Assembly (NCBI GenBank): GCA_022559845.1 | Contig: CM040128.1 | Location: 268,838,698-268,902,697 of the forward strand | Reading direction: 5' to 3' | DNA from: Amorphophallus konjac | Lineage: Eukaryota; Streptophyta; Magnoliopsida; Alismatales; Araceae | DNA length: 64,000 nt | In this document: positions 34,797 through 46,086 of the stretch, piece by piece | How positions within the stretch are numbered: position 1 is the stretch's first letter | Layout of the letters: every line of letters starts with the position of its first letter | Notes under the pieces: generated by a model | Seen by the model: only the letters and a program-made list of their open reading frames with translations | Database searches by the model: none | Told to the model about the DNA's origin: nothing | Made by a program: the position numbers and the translations under genes

Positions 34797-36078
34797 TTTT
34801 TGGAAGCATACAGTGATTCATATCATTCATAAAAAGATGAACATACAAGGCGACATACTGCACCCGAGCGAGAGCAACCGCAAGATACACGACCCAAAGA
34901 CTTCCAAGAAGAAAGCAAGAGTACATAGCGAGGAACAGAAAGGGGGTAGACAAACGCCTAGGATGAGGAGACCTGGAAGTGCCGGAAAAGGGTCTGCTGC
35001 TTTTGAAGGATACGGGAACCTTCCACGAGGAGCACGGGGCTTCCTGACCGCACTGGATTCTGGCGGTGATGAAGAGAATCTCGGGTGGCCAGCACCACGA
35101 TGGATGCATGGGGGATGAGCTCAGAATCTCTGAGACACTTCAAAGATGAGGTTGGGAACCCGGTACCTGCAACACGGAACAGAACCAAACATTTTCGAGG
35201 CCTCAAGGGTGCGCCCATCCGAGAGGGGAAGATCGGAATGGGGGTGAGAGGAAGAGGGTGGAGGGGGAGGGGAAGAAAGGGACAAGACATGGGGGAAACG
35301 AGGGAACGGAGAGGGGCAGGTGGAAGGGAGGCGGGGACGATGAAGGGTGGGCGGACCGGACGGGAAGGTGGAAGGAAGTTCGGGGGGCCGAGGGCAAGGG
35401 GTAGAAATGCTAGGTGCCAAAAGCGGAGAGGGGTGGGGGGACGGAGGGACGGCCGAAGGTGGGGAGGTGGAGGAAAGAGGGACGGAGGGGGATGGGGGTC
35501 GGAGGGACGGCCGAAGGCGGGGAGGTGAAGGAGAGGGGATGGATAAGGCGAGGGGGAGGCCAGAAATGGAGGATCGGCGGCGAGATGGGGAGGTGATGGA
35601 GGCGGCGACGGCGGGGGCTGGGAACGAGAGGGGCGGGGAACGAGAAGGGGGGGGGGCGGGAGTGTGGAGTGGAAGGGGATGATGCCTGGGACGGAGAGAA
35701 AGTCCATGGGAAGAGCCGGGAGAAACAGGGAAGGGGGGAGAGGGGGGGGCGGGGAAGAGAGGGGGCGGGGCCAAGAGAGGGAGGGGGGGAACGGAGGGAG
35801 GGGAGGGACGAAAACCAGGGGGGATCTGGGGAAACACCGGTGCCCCTGACCGTTCCAGGATGGGCAAGAACCCTACCTGACAAAACCCAAGGTGGTCTCG
35901 GAGGCCACCCGACAGAAGCCTCCCGTGGGGGAGAAGGTGGAGTGGGGGGGAGTCCCCGATGGGGGCTCCCCCCACCGGGGTTCCGCCGGGGAAGAAACTC
36001 CCGCGACCTCGGAGGAGGAGAGAAGCTCGGCGCGCAGCGCCCTCCTTCTAGTTGTATGCCGTGTCTGTCTGTTTTCAT
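34797..36078 (-). mobile_element. Minus-strand retro-insertion, 1.28 kb (short LINE or retrocopy)
   Basis: It starts with a T-run, the poly(A) tail of a minus-strand copy, and is bounded by a 17-bp target duplication. The minus strand is C-rich and encodes only Pro/Ser/Arg-rich frames up to 284 codons (35121-35975), like the 5' end of some plant L1 elements, followed by an ordinary-composition 3' part (34797-35120). I saw no endonuclease or reverse transcriptase motif, so it is internally deleted or non-autonomous. A processed host transcript cannot be excluded. Confidence 0.75.
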
Positions 36079-36095
36079 CAGCATTCAGAGAGCTT
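36079..36095. repeat. 17-bp target-site duplication, right copy
   Basis: Exact match to 34780-34796. Confidence 0.88.
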
Positions 36096-36326
36096 GGTGT
36101 TCTGTTATTTCTCTTGCTATATAGGTGGGTGTCCACCGACATTGTTTCTGATCGAGTTTACATTTTCTTTATCCTCCCTCTTTGCTACCGAGTGTATAAT
36201 TGTATTGTTCTGTATACTTTGTTCTCCTAGAATAAAAAGGGTGACGGTGAATTGGAACTACGAAGTTTCTGATTGAGCGTTTGTTTTCAGTCTTTCCCTT
36301 TCCTTCCCTTCTCGTTTTCTGTTAAT

Positions 36327-36530
36327 TTCTCTTTTCTAGTAAGATGGTGTATCATTAATTAGTGGCCAACCAAATTCCAGACACCACTGTCAGATATTCC
36401 GTTTCTCTATTCTAGTAAGATGGTGTCCCATTAGTATCCAACCACATCCCAGACACCATTGTCAGGTATTACGTTTCTCTATTCCAGAAACATGGTGTCT
36501 CACTGGTGTCTAACTAACTTTCAGATACCA
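36327..36530. repeat. Three tandem ~75-bp repeats
   Basis: The block TTCTAGTAAGATGGTGT, then CCAACC..CCAGACACCA..GTCAG, occurs from 36335, 36411 and 36483 (steps 76 and 72 bp). The last copy is the most diverged. Confidence 0.8.
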
Positions 36531-37435
36531 GGAGGAAAAAAAAGTGGGGTTTCCTTTTTTGTCCATTGTTGCGCATCATCCCCCACCTACATTGTCTCAC
36601 GGTCGTTGCCACCCCTCCTTCCCCATGTGCCCCTCGCCAGTCTATGCTGTCGCGATTTCCCAACTGAAGAAACATCTTTTGAAAAAAATTACCTACCGAA
36701 TAAGTGTAAAAATGGGGGAAATAAGAAAAAAAGAAAAATATCTCTGAATTTAGTAACTAGACCTCTACACCTAAGACAAGTGTTGAGGTTCGCAACAAAC
36801 GGTAAAGAGATGTGTAGTACCATATATTTAAAAAGAGAGAGAGAGAAAGAGAGAGCAAAAAAAAAGGACATAGTGAAAGTTACCATTGTCAAAGTTCTGA
36901 TCTGTGATGTGTACAGTTGGAAGTCACCGAATTTGAGTGGACCTCTGCTGTTGGCTATTCCGGTGGATCTCATGTTGGCTCGTTGGTGATTAGGTTTCGG
37001 GTGCTCTCGCTCACTCATCTATGCTATTATCCTCTCCTTTCCTTTGTCATGCATGTTGTTTGGTTCCTTTAGTGTCTTCATTTTTTCTAGGATCTTTCTC
37101 TCTTGCAGTGTTCATATGCTAGCTGCCCATTTAGCCTTAATCGTATAGTATCATATGCAAACCCTTGCTCCTATAATTCCCCTCTTTAATGATGACAAAA
37201 AGGGAGAGTGTTCGTGTTATTTTGTGAACTATTATTTAAGGGGAGCTTAGTTCACGAGAGTTGATTCCTGTGGCTTGTAGCCATGTTTTGCTTACGGTTA
37301 AACTCTCTTTTCGACAATCGGATTTATTCTGACATGTTCATTGTGATTTTGACTCTCGTGATGCATTTCATGTCATTAGCTACTTATATTGCCTTTATAC
37401 ATTTTTTTGAGTTCCGAGTAATGCCTCTTTCTCGT
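36531..37435. other. Unassigned intergenic sequence
   Basis: Moderately AT-rich, with GA-rich short runs near 36830-36870. The 176-codon plus-strand ORF at 36459-36989 has no recognisable domain and biased low-complexity stretches; I do not support it as a gene. Confidence 0.4.
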
Positions 37436-37436
37436 T

Positions 37437-37850
37437 CAACACCAAATGTCTCCTTGCCTACCAAAATACGTAATGGATGTTGCAGGACAGCCAGCCCACT
37501 TTCTGGACAACTTGAGCCCCCTTAATAGCCCTACCTGGCTTGAACATTAATAATGGATCGAGTTGCGGACAACCCAAACATGTGGACGTTTGAGATCTCT
37601 GAGAGAGAAAACAAGAGGATCCACACCATATATATATCAACACTCCAAATGTCTCCTTGCCTACCGAAGTGCGAATGGATGTTGTACGACAGCCACCCAT
37701 TGTCTGGACAGCTTGGGTCCCCTTTGATAGCGCCACCTGGCTTGTAACATTAGTATGGTTGCGACAGTCCAAACATGTGGGCTTCCGAGAAGTCAGAGAG
37801 AGAGAGAGAGAGAGAAAACAAGAGGCAGGATCTACGTACACCGTCGACAC
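37437..37850. repeat. Tandem duplication of ~200 bp
   Basis: The block ACACCAAATGTCTCCTTGCC starts at 37439 and again near 37638. Matching features follow in both copies: GTTGY-ACAGCCA, CTGGACA, CACCTGGCTTG, CCAAACATGTGG and a GAGAGA run. By eye about 80 percent identical. Confidence 0.8.
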
Positions 37851-38692
37851 AAACTAGAAAAAAACCCACGAGTTGCTGTACGATATATATACAAGCATAG
37901 TTGTCCTTTTCAACGTCAAATTCGTCCAAGTCCGAGATCTCATCTGCTATTATCTCTGTGTGATGTCGTGGGGGGGAATCTCTGGTTTTTGTTTAGCTGC
38001 TGCTGTTGAAGAGCTAGCAAAGCTTGTTGATTAGGCAGACCATACAAAGCCTTTTCTAATTTCTATAGCTTTTGAGCAGTACTAGCAGGCAGACAAAGTC
38101 TCCATCGTTTGGTAGGAAGTCTGCCCCGCAACCCACAGTCGATGGCCTGATTTCTAGATGTTATCGTTGGGAGGCAGGAACGCATGATCCCGCACTGGAG
38201 GTGGAGTCTGCTAGCAAGAAGACAGGGAGGTGTCGGTGTTGCAACATTATTTGACAGTCTGTAGTATAACAAATGCAGAGATAGATTCTCATGACTCTGT
38301 TAAAGGTGCTATCGAAGGACATCAAACGCAGAACAAATGCATGACACAACAGCATCACACGACAGTCGAGGTGCAGTGATGCCGGGTATTCTGCGATTCA
38401 CGCTGTTCTCTGACAATTCTATTCTCTCCACCATGAAGGTGTTTGTCGAAGAATAGGCTCCAGGAAACGTCTGCCAATCGTATCACTCTCTGGCTTCAAA
38501 CTCACAAGTTCTAGAATACTTCAATTTGCACAAAATTTTGACATGCCTATGCCACTATGCCATCTTATATATTCATCATCTTCTATAGAGAAGCCGCCAA
38601 ACATTCAGGAGCATATATTTCTCTACTGTATGTCGTCCCCATGAAAGACCTGCATCATCTGGTTGATGGCTTTAAGGGTTTAAGTCACTGTT
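37851..38692. other. Unassigned intergenic sequence
   Basis: No ORF over 70 codons with recognisable content, and no repeat structure seen. Confidence 0.4.
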
Positions 38693-38697
38693 ACGTT

Positions 38698-39086
38698 TGT
38701 GGAAGAAAGATTATGACATAGAAGGTTCTAGAATGACATTAAAAAGAAAGAACTCTAGAAACACTTATCTAGAGAGAAGATGAGAGAAGAATTCTCTAGA
38801 ATGATAGTGCATAAGAAGTATCTAGAAAGAACTTCATATCTCTTATGGAGTCTATAAATATCACTACCTAGACATCTAAGAATACATCCAAGAAGGACAT
38901 CCAAGAAGTGTAGAAGTGAGCCAAAGAGCCTCACTCCATTCCAACAACCTTTCAAGTCTTTTCCAAGTCTTTTTCTCTTCCAAATCCCTTTTACATTGTA
39001 CAAGATCTTTTTGTACTCATAATATTTCTTAAATAAAATTTTATTTTTTTCACTTTTGTGCCCATTTCACTTCCGCTGCTCCAACA
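38698..39086 (+). repeat. 5' LTR of the plus-strand copia element
   Basis: TGTGGAAGAAAG..CTCCAACA. A TATA box (TATAAAT) lies at 38853 and a poly(A)-like AATAAAA near 39034. It lacks the first 63 bp expected from the 3' copy. Confidence 0.88.
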
Positions 39087-39089
39087 AAT

Positions 39090-39104
39090 TTGATATCAGA
39101 GCCA
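39090..39104 (+). other. Primer-binding site, copia
   Basis: TTGATATCAGAGCC is complementary to initiator tRNA-Met apart from one G-to-A change (the usual form is TGGTATCAGAGC). It starts four bases after the LTR. Confidence 0.85.
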
Positions 39105-39131
39105 TAGCCTCCATTCCCTCAAGTTTCAATC

Positions 39132-42100
39132 ATGGCATCACCTAGCACCACTCTTTTCAACTATTCCTAAAATCTTATCCCCATTTTTGATGGAGAAAAT
39201 TATGATTTTTGGAGTCTCTAAATGAAGACTCTTTTCATCTCTCAAGATCTCTAGGAGCTCATTGAAGACGGATACGAGATACCAGATGATGGAGCAACTC
39301 TTGCATCATGGACGTCGGCAAAGCAAAAGGAGTATAAAGAAAACAAGAAGAAAGATGCGAAGGCATTATTATTCACCCACCAAGGGGTAAACAAATCTAT
39401 CTTTCCCTGTATTATGACGTTCGCAACTTCAAAAGATGCTTAGGATCTTCTAAAGCAAGAATTCCAAGGGTCGTCAAAGGTAATCTCTATTAAGTTATAA
39501 TCATTATGGAGGGAGTTTGATAATATTATGATGAAAGATAATTAAATTGTTCAAACATTTTTTACTCAAGTTGTCGGCATCATAAATCAAATTAGAAGCT
39601 ACGGAGATAAAATCGAAGAGAAGAAAATAGTTGAGAAAGTCTTGAGAAGTCTTCCAATCAAATTCGATCATATTGTTGCTGCCATTGAAGAATCTAAAGA
39701 TTTATCAAAGTTTTCTATGCACGAACTAATGGGTTCTCTGGAGACGCATGAGCAAAGAATGAACAGATTTTCTCATCAGAATTTGGAGCAAGCATTTCAA
39801 TCAAAGGTATCATTATCTGATAAAAGAGGGGAGTCAAAGAAGGAGAACATGAAAGGCTATTCTTCACAATAATAACAATTCAGGAAAGACAATTCAAGGC
39901 AGAAGAAGTTCATGAAACAAGGTCAGGACAAAGGAAGAAGATATGAGAAAAATTATTCAAAAGGTACGTCTACCTCCCAATGTCGAATTTACAAAAAGTA
40001 TGGACATGTTATAGAAGATTACAGATTTAAATGCATCAAATGTAAAAATACTAATCACTTCCAAAGAGACTGTTATTATCAGCAAAAAAGTGAAGCTAAT
40101 TATTCGGAGTTGGATCAACTATTTTATTCATACTTTACCAGTCATTCAGATTCTAGCAATATATGATATTTGGATAGCAGCTGTAGCAATCATATGACAG
40201 GAAATAAAAATAGCTTTGTCAAACTGGATGAAGAGATAGATTCTCAAGTGAAGCTTGGAGATGACAAGCTATATAAAGTAAAAGGTAAGGGAGTGACAGC
40301 GGTATATACAAAGGGAGGTAATACGAAGTTTATCACAGATGTTCTTTATGTTCCTGGCCTAGCTTAAAATTTATTAAGTGTTGGACAGTTAATACAAAAG
40401 GATTATTCAGCCAATTTTAGAAAAGATGAATGCATCATTATAGAAGACAGAAGTAAAAAGATTGTGGCAAAAATCAAGATGGCTCCTAACAAAGTATTTC
40501 TGTTAAAAATGCCACTAGAAAATATAGCTTTAAAAATAGAAGGAGAAGATAGATCTCTCATATGGCATAAGAGATTTGGTCACTTGAATTATAGAAGTCT
40601 CTTACTACTAAAGAAGAAGAGAATGGTCATTGAATTGCCATATCTTAAAGAAGAAGAAAATAAAATTTACGAAGGATGCATTTATGGAAAAATGCACAGA
40701 TTACCCTTCACTAAAACATCATGGAGAGCTAAAGAGTCATTACAATTAGTACATGCTGACATTTGTGGTCTAACAAAGACTACCTCACTTAATGGTTCAC
40801 GATATTTTCAACTATTTGTGGATGATTATAGCCGAATGATGTGGATATACTTTCTGAAAGTAAAATCAGAGGCATTTACTATATTTTTACGGTTTAAAGC
40901 ATTTGCCGAGAAACAAAGTGATAAAAAGCTAAAAATTTTAAGGACTGATCGTGGAGGAGAGTTTACTTCAAAAAAATTTCAAGAATATTACAGGAAGGAA
41001 GGAATAAGGAAGGAGCTAACAGCAAGATATACACCTCAGTAAAATAGAGTAGTCGAGCGAAAGAACATGACAATAGTGAAGATGGCTCGGAGCATGTTAA
41101 AAGGTATGAATCTTCCTAACAGTTTTTGGGCTGAGACTGTAGATACTGAAGTTTACATTCTAAACAGGTCTCCAACAAAACCAATTCCAAATAAAACACC
41201 ATATGAGGCCTAGTTCAAGAGAAAGGCCAAGGTAAGTCATTTTAGAATCTTTAGATGCATTGCATATGGCCATATTCCTTCACAAGTTAGAGAAGAAAAA
41301 TTTGATTAGAAAGGAGAAAAATATATATTCATTGGATATAGTGAGGAATCAAAAGCATATAGATTGTTTGAGCCTAAGATAAATAAATTGGTTATTTCTA
41401 GAGATGTGATATTTGATGAAACAACAACATGGAAATGGTAAGAAGAAAAAGAAAAACAAGTACCAAATATTATGAAAGAAAAAGAAGATGAAGATGAAGA
41501 ATTAATAGCTCCTTCTCCTCTACAAAGTCCAAGAGAGCAAAGCGAGTTAAGTACTGATTCAAACACACCACAACGAAAGGAACACCAGCTCTCTCAAAGA
41601 TATATATGAAAGAAGTAACGTTACCTATTTCTGCTATGAACCACAAAGATATGAGGAGGCAGTTAAAGATGAGAAATGTATAAAAGCCATGGATGAAAAA
41701 ATGAATATGATTGAGAAAAATCACACATGGGAGCTAGTTGAGCAACCGAAAGATAAAGAAATTATTGGTTTAAAATGGATATACAAAATTAAGTATAATG
41801 AGGATGGTTCTATTCATAAATACAAGGCAAGGCTTGTAGCAAAAAGGTATTCTCAGCAACCTGGTATTGACTTCAATGAGACATTCGCACCAGTTTCAAG
41901 GATGGAAACTATACGGGTTGTCTTAGCATTGGCAGCACAATTGCCAGTATTGCAGCTTGATTTCAAATCTGCATTTCTGAATGGCAATCTGGAAGAAGAA
42001 AATCAAAGGACAAGAAGGTAAAGTTTATCACTTACATAAGACACTATATGGGTTAAAACAAGCCTCTCGAGCATGGAACAATAAGATCGATCAATATTTT

Positions 42101-43130
42101 CAATAAGATAGCTTTCTAAGATGTCCAAGCGAGCCCTCATTATATATAAAGAAGAAAGGTATAGACTTACTAGTCCTTTGTCTATATATTGATGATCTAA
42201 TCTATTTTGATACTAGTCATGATATGCTAGATGATTTCAAGAAGAAAATGATGAAAGAATTTGAAATGACCGATCTCGGCATGTTGAGTTATTTTCTTAG
42301 CATTCAAGTAAAACAAATCAAAGGAGAAATATTTCTCAGTCAAGAAAAGTATTGTGAAAATTTGTTGAAGAAATTTAATATGGTCAACCGCAAGACTGTG
42401 ACTAGACCTATGGCAGCAAACACAAAGCTCTTTATACATGATGATGCAGAGAAGATTAATGCTTCAGTCCATAGAAGTTTCGTTAGTTCTCTTTTATATC
42501 TCACAAATACAAGGCCGGATATTCTTTATTCAGTAATTGTGGTATCACGTTTTATGAATGAGCCAAACAAGCTACACTTTGCAGCGGCCAAGCGTATTTT
42601 GAGATATATCCGAGGAACTACAAATTATGGCATTAAGTATATTTCTGAAGAAAACAATCATCTTACTGGCTACACAGATAGTGACTGGGCAGGCTCGATA
42701 GATGACCGAAAAAGTACTTCTGGATATTTATTTTGTCTTGCGACAAAACCTATTTCATGCATGGTCATCTAAAAAGCAACAAACAATCGCTCTATCTTCA
42801 GTAGAAGCCGAATATATATCTGCTACAAGTGCCGCATGCGAAACTGTCTGGCTAAGGAAAATATTATCACAGCTTCAACAAAATCAAGAAGAACCAACTA
42901 CTATACTCTGTGATAATATGTCAGTCATCGCTATGACAAAGAATCCAATCTTTCACGCACGGACGAAGCACCTCGAGTTACGTCATCACTATATCCAAGA
43001 TTTGGTCGAGAAAGAAGAAATCATTCTGAAATTTATAAAGACAGAGGAGCAAGTCACCGACATCTTCACGAAGCCCTTGACCACTGACAAGTTTATACAT
43101 TTTAGAAGGAGTATGCACATTACAAATTAA
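39132..43130 (+). pseudogene. Copia gag-pol polyprotein, multiply disrupted
   Basis: Gag starts at 39132 and has several stops before 39640. Readable pieces are the gag C-part (39642-39872), the zinc knuckle C-x2-C..H..C region (39912-40166), and protease with DSSCSNHM at 40170, where the active-site DSG reads DSS. Next are pre-integrase and integrase (40464-41042, with LVHADICG, FVDDYSRM and RTDRGGEF), RT (41689-42021, with WIYKIKYNEDGS and QLDFKSAFLNG; the YIDDLI region at about 42187) and RNase H (42702-43130, with ALSSVEAEY and KHLELRHHYI). About ten stops or frameshifts rule out function. Confidence 0.92.
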
Positions 43131-43137
43131 GAGGGGG
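43131..43137 (+). other. Polypurine tract, copia
   Basis: GAGGGGG directly before TGTTAAAAAT, the usual copia arrangement. It implies an LTR start at 43138, 63 bp left of the start implied by the target duplication. Confidence 0.75.
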
Positions 43138-43591
43138 TGTTAAAAATAATTTGAATGTGCTAGACCTCTCTAGAAGTATGAAGAAAAAACTCCAACATAT
43201 TGTGGAAGAAAGATTATGACATATAGAAGGTTCTAGAATGACATTAAAAAGAGAGAACTCTAGAAACACTTATCTAGAGAGAAGATGAGAGAAGAATTCT
43301 CTAGAATGATAGTGCATAAGAAGTATCTAGAAAGAGCTTCATACCTTTTATGGAGTCTATAAATATCACTACCTAGACATCTAAGAAGGCATCCAAGAAG
43401 GACATCCAAGAAGTGTAGAAGTGAATCAAAGAGCCTCACTCCATTCCAACAACCTTTCAAATCTTTCCCAAATCTTTTCCTCTTCCAAATCCCCTTTACA
43501 TTGTACACCATCTTTTTGTACTCATAATATTTCTTAAATAAAGTTTTACTTTCTTCACTCTTGTGCTTATTTCACTTCCGCTGCTCCAACA
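43138..43591 (+). repeat. 3' LTR of the plus-strand copia element
   Basis: TGTTAAAAAT..CTCCAACA, 454 bp by polypurine tract; 391 bp of it match the 5' LTR. Confidence 0.88.
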
Positions 43592-43714
43592 ACGTTCCCA
43601 TTTTTCATGCAACATGCACTTAACCATATGGTCGTCACAAGAAGTGTGCAGTCAAAAGGTGATGGCTGAATCTGTTAAATTGGGATGCGTACTGAAAGAA
43701 GGAATATGCCAACT

Positions 43715-43883
43715 GCCAAGGGAGATGAAAGAGATCAGCGAGAACAGGATATCCTCGGTTTCGACCTGAAAAGCTGAGTGACAACCATCGAAACATCAAC
43801 TTTGTTTTGATGGTTGTCACTCAGCTTTTCAGGTCGAAACCGAGGATATGCTGTTCTCGCTTATCTCTTTCATCTCCCTTGGC
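43715..43883. repeat. 75-bp near-perfect inverted repeat with a 19-base loop
   Basis: Arms at 43715-43789 and 43809-43883 match at 73 of 75 positions. A transcript from either strand would fold into a long hairpin. The right arm overlaps the end of a minus-strand ORF (43821-44135), so the left arm looks like an inverted copy of that gene fragment. Young plant microRNA genes can arise this way, but no known microRNA is recognised. Confidence 0.9.
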
Positions 43884-44135
43884 AATATATGACCTGATCT
43901 GCAGTTTCCTCCTCATGGAGATGATATAGGTAGGCACGTTCTCTTCGTCCTCCATGTTAACTAAATCTTCATCACTGATACAAAAAACTATCCTTGGAGG
44001 CCCTGGTCCCTTGCTGTCATACACAACACTTCGATGTCTTGTTGGATAACCTAACAATGAGCAGTCAACAAAAGTTGCAAGGTAACCAAAGTGGCAGTTT
44101 AGACTTGGAAATAAAGAAAGCAATGACGCCTTCAC
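43821..44135 (-). pseudogene. Possible host gene fragment, 104 codons
   Basis: The frame encodes a varied, globular-looking peptide (GYPTRHRSVVYDSKGPGPPR, then CISDEDLVNMEDEENVP). Its 3' end is copied in inverse orientation in the neighbouring hairpin. There is no clear promoter or continuation, and I do not recognise the family. It may be an exon remnant or chance. Confidence 0.3.
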
Positions 44136-44904
44136 GCAACTTGGTTAGTATATTTCCCGAACATGTGAAATGGTGAAGATTGGCTCATTTGAGAAATTAA
44201 CATGAAGGAAGCGAAGTTGTTGCTGTTCAGACGCTCAATCAGAGGCACCATGGTGGTTGTCCCACCGATTCAGCAATTTCTTAACCATTGCTCGGTAAAT
44301 TAAGCAGTCAGTTCTTCACCGAAAACCCGAACAAGGTGAGTCAGACGATCAGAGAAATTGATCAGTATTTCCGGCATTGATTCTAGTGAGATTCTTTCAC
44401 CGGAAATCGACCAACATATCTAGCGGAGTTGTTCAATGCGAAAATCCAGGTCTTCTTATCAGCCTATATCAAGAACAATTGAGAGTCTAATGCTTGAGAA
44501 TTAGTACGTACGTGCGTGGCTTCTCATCTCTTTCCCTGCTGTTTCCTGTCTGCTTCTTATAAAAATTAGTTCATGAGTCGATTGTTCGGGTCCACATATA
44601 ACACCTTTGCTGACATGCATGTGCCGGTAATAGAGCGACAAAGGAGCAATCAGCACGTACGGGTGCGGCGTACCTTTCAGGACATAATCTAATTAAATTA
44701 AGCATGAGGTGGAGAAGATGCATGTGAAGGATACTGTGCACCCATACATCTTGAAGAAGAGCTTAAAGAAGTCATCCGATCGATAATACTATTGCAACGA
44801 GCGAGGAGGGAAACCTACAACTGTACGCTCTCATAAGGCCTGGATGGCCATGAGCTGGCTAGGATTCTCTTTGCCGGACAGCTCCTACACACCATGCTTG
44901 CTGC
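44136..44904. other. Upstream region of the DUF241 gene
   Basis: No other gene is seen. The segment 44769-44845 has a second copy at 51609-51679. Confidence 0.5.
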
Positions 44905-44910
44905 TATAAG
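44905..44910 (+). promoter_or_regulatory. TATA box of the DUF241 gene
   Basis: TATAAG lies 73 bases before the ATG at 44983, giving a predicted 5' UTR of about 45 bases. No introns are needed downstream. Confidence 0.6.
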
Positions 44911-44982
44911 AACACCCAGCTGCCTGAGGAGCCCAAACCATTCACCGATCCCCACCTGAATATTCCCAAAGTTAAACCAAAG

Positions 44983-45864
44983 ATGGCCCCGTCTCACCAT
45001 TCCCGTTCCCAAAGCATGCCCTCTGAACTGCACCCCGTCGTCGATAGAATCGAGGAGGAGCTGAGCAGGCTGGAACTTCCCACTTCTTCCACGGACCAAA
45101 CGGTGTGCACCGCCCTGGCAGGGCTGCAACAGATTCACAGCTGCGTCGAGGAGCTCCTTTGTTCGCCGCTCGCACAGCAGGCGTTCTCCAGCCGCCGCCA
45201 CGAGAAGTGGGTAGCCGAGGAGCTGGACGGGTCCATCAGACTGCTGGACCTGTCGGGCACCGCGCGGGATCTGCTGTCTGCCATGCAGGAGCAAGTGCGG
45301 GACCTGGAGTTGGTCCTCCACAGAAGAGGAGACCGTGGAATTGGGAAGAGCATACGTGCCTATCTCCAGTTCAGGAGGAAAGCACGAAGGGACATCAACA
45401 AGTGCCTTGCAACGTTGAAGGGGATTGACGCCAAGTCTGGATCCGCTGCTGATACCCTCGATCAGGACTGCGAGTTGCCCACTCTCGCCAGGCTGCTATC
45501 CCAAGTGAGATCTGCCACGGTTACGGTCATCTGTTCCGTTCTCTCGCTAGTGACCATGACGAGGTCACAAGCTAGGGCGGGCCAGTGGTCTTTGTTGGTT
45601 CCGAGAACCATAGGAAGAGGAAGAAAGGACATCGTCGTGGCGCCTGCAGACGTGCATGAAGTAGAGAGTGCAGATGGCGCCGTGCTCTCTGTCTTCTGTC
45701 GTCGCGTTGCCACCAAAGATGTCGATGGCGAGGAGATAGCGAGGGTGCAGAAGCAGTTGGAGACGATGGAGGCTGGGATCGAGGGAGTGATCTCTGGATC
45801 GGGGTGCTTGTTCAGGCAGCTGATCCAAAATAGGGTCTCTCTCCTCAACATCCTCAACCCATAG
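44983..45864 (+). CDS. DUF241-family protein, 293 aa
   Basis: This is the only intact host gene here. The N-terminus HSRSQSMPSELHPVVDRIEE matches the family signature (H-x-RS-x-S-x-PS-x-x-HP), and the rest is the expected mostly helical DUF241 body: CTALAGLQQIHSCVEELL, GTARDLLSAMQEQVRDLELV, and a C-terminal helix ending LLNILNP. Length is normal for the family, and a single exon is usual. An alternative Met at residue 12 would cut into the signature, so the first Met is preferred. There is no catalytic motif; family members are plant-specific and of largely unknown biochemical role. Two copies of one copia family in opposite orientation flank the gene. Confidence 0.88.
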   Translation: MAPSHHSRSQSMPSELHPVVDRIEEELSRLELPTSSTDQTVCTALAGLQQIHSCVEELLCSPLAQQAFSSRRHEKWVAEELDGSIRLLDLSGTARDLLSAMQEQVRDLELVLHRRGDRGIGKSIRAYLQFRRKARRDINKCLATLKGIDAKSGSAADTLDQDCELPTLARLLSQVRSATVTVICSVLSLVTMTRSQARAGQWSLLVPRTIGRGRKDIVVAPADVHEVESADGAVLSVFCRRVATKDVDGEEIARVQKQLETMEAGIEGVISGSGCLFRQLIQNRVSLLNILNP

Positions 45865-46086
45865 AAATCTCGTCAATTCTTTTGCTCTTAATTTTGAGAT
45901 TTCAGTCATCGGCTTCCCGGTTTTAAAGGATTTTGCTGATGGAATGTCGTACGTGGGGATTTTATATATACATAAACAAGGATTGTTACGCAAATTTAGC
46001 CGCCATTTCATCTATCAGAGGCCTTTTTACCCTAATGTAATTCAATGACGATGAGTTCACGTCTTTGCTATACTGTTCCTAATACT
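45865..46086 (+). other. Downstream region of the DUF241 gene
   Basis: AT-rich sequence, probably 3' UTR and terminator region. Nothing else is seen before the copia LTR. Confidence 0.4.

Larger units (their letters stand above)
38698..43591 (+). mobile_element. Ty1/copia retrotransposon, decayed, plus strand
   Basis: LTRs lie at 38698-39086 and 43201-43591 (or from 43138 by the polypurine tract). The target duplication is ACGTT at 38693-38697 and 43592-43596. A primer site for initiator tRNA-Met is present and domain order is gag, protease, integrase, RT, RNase H. By eye about 20 differences in 390 bp separate the LTRs (about 5 percent), so it is older than the LARD. The same family recurs in opposite orientation at 46087-51611. 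Confidence 0.92.

Noticed and set aside
35200..35850. G-rich block as a CpG-island promoter
   Set aside because: It is strand-asymmetric G runs rather than balanced CpG-rich sequence, and lies within the 17-bp-flanked insertion.
35121..35975. 284-codon Pro/Ser-rich minus-strand ORF as a host gene
   Set aside because: It lies inside the retro-insertion with a T-run and target duplication; composition alone keeps several frames open.
33767..36145. Single LTR from TGTTGACAC to GTGTCCACCGACA
   Set aside because: The possible inverted ends match only partly and no target duplication was found.
36459..36989. 176-codon ORF
   Set aside because: No recognisable domain, a low-complexity Lys/Arg/Glu stretch from a GA run, and overlap with the small tandem repeats.
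43715..43883. Naming the hairpin as a known microRNA gene
   Set aside because: No mature sequence of a known plant family was recognised; only the fold is supported.
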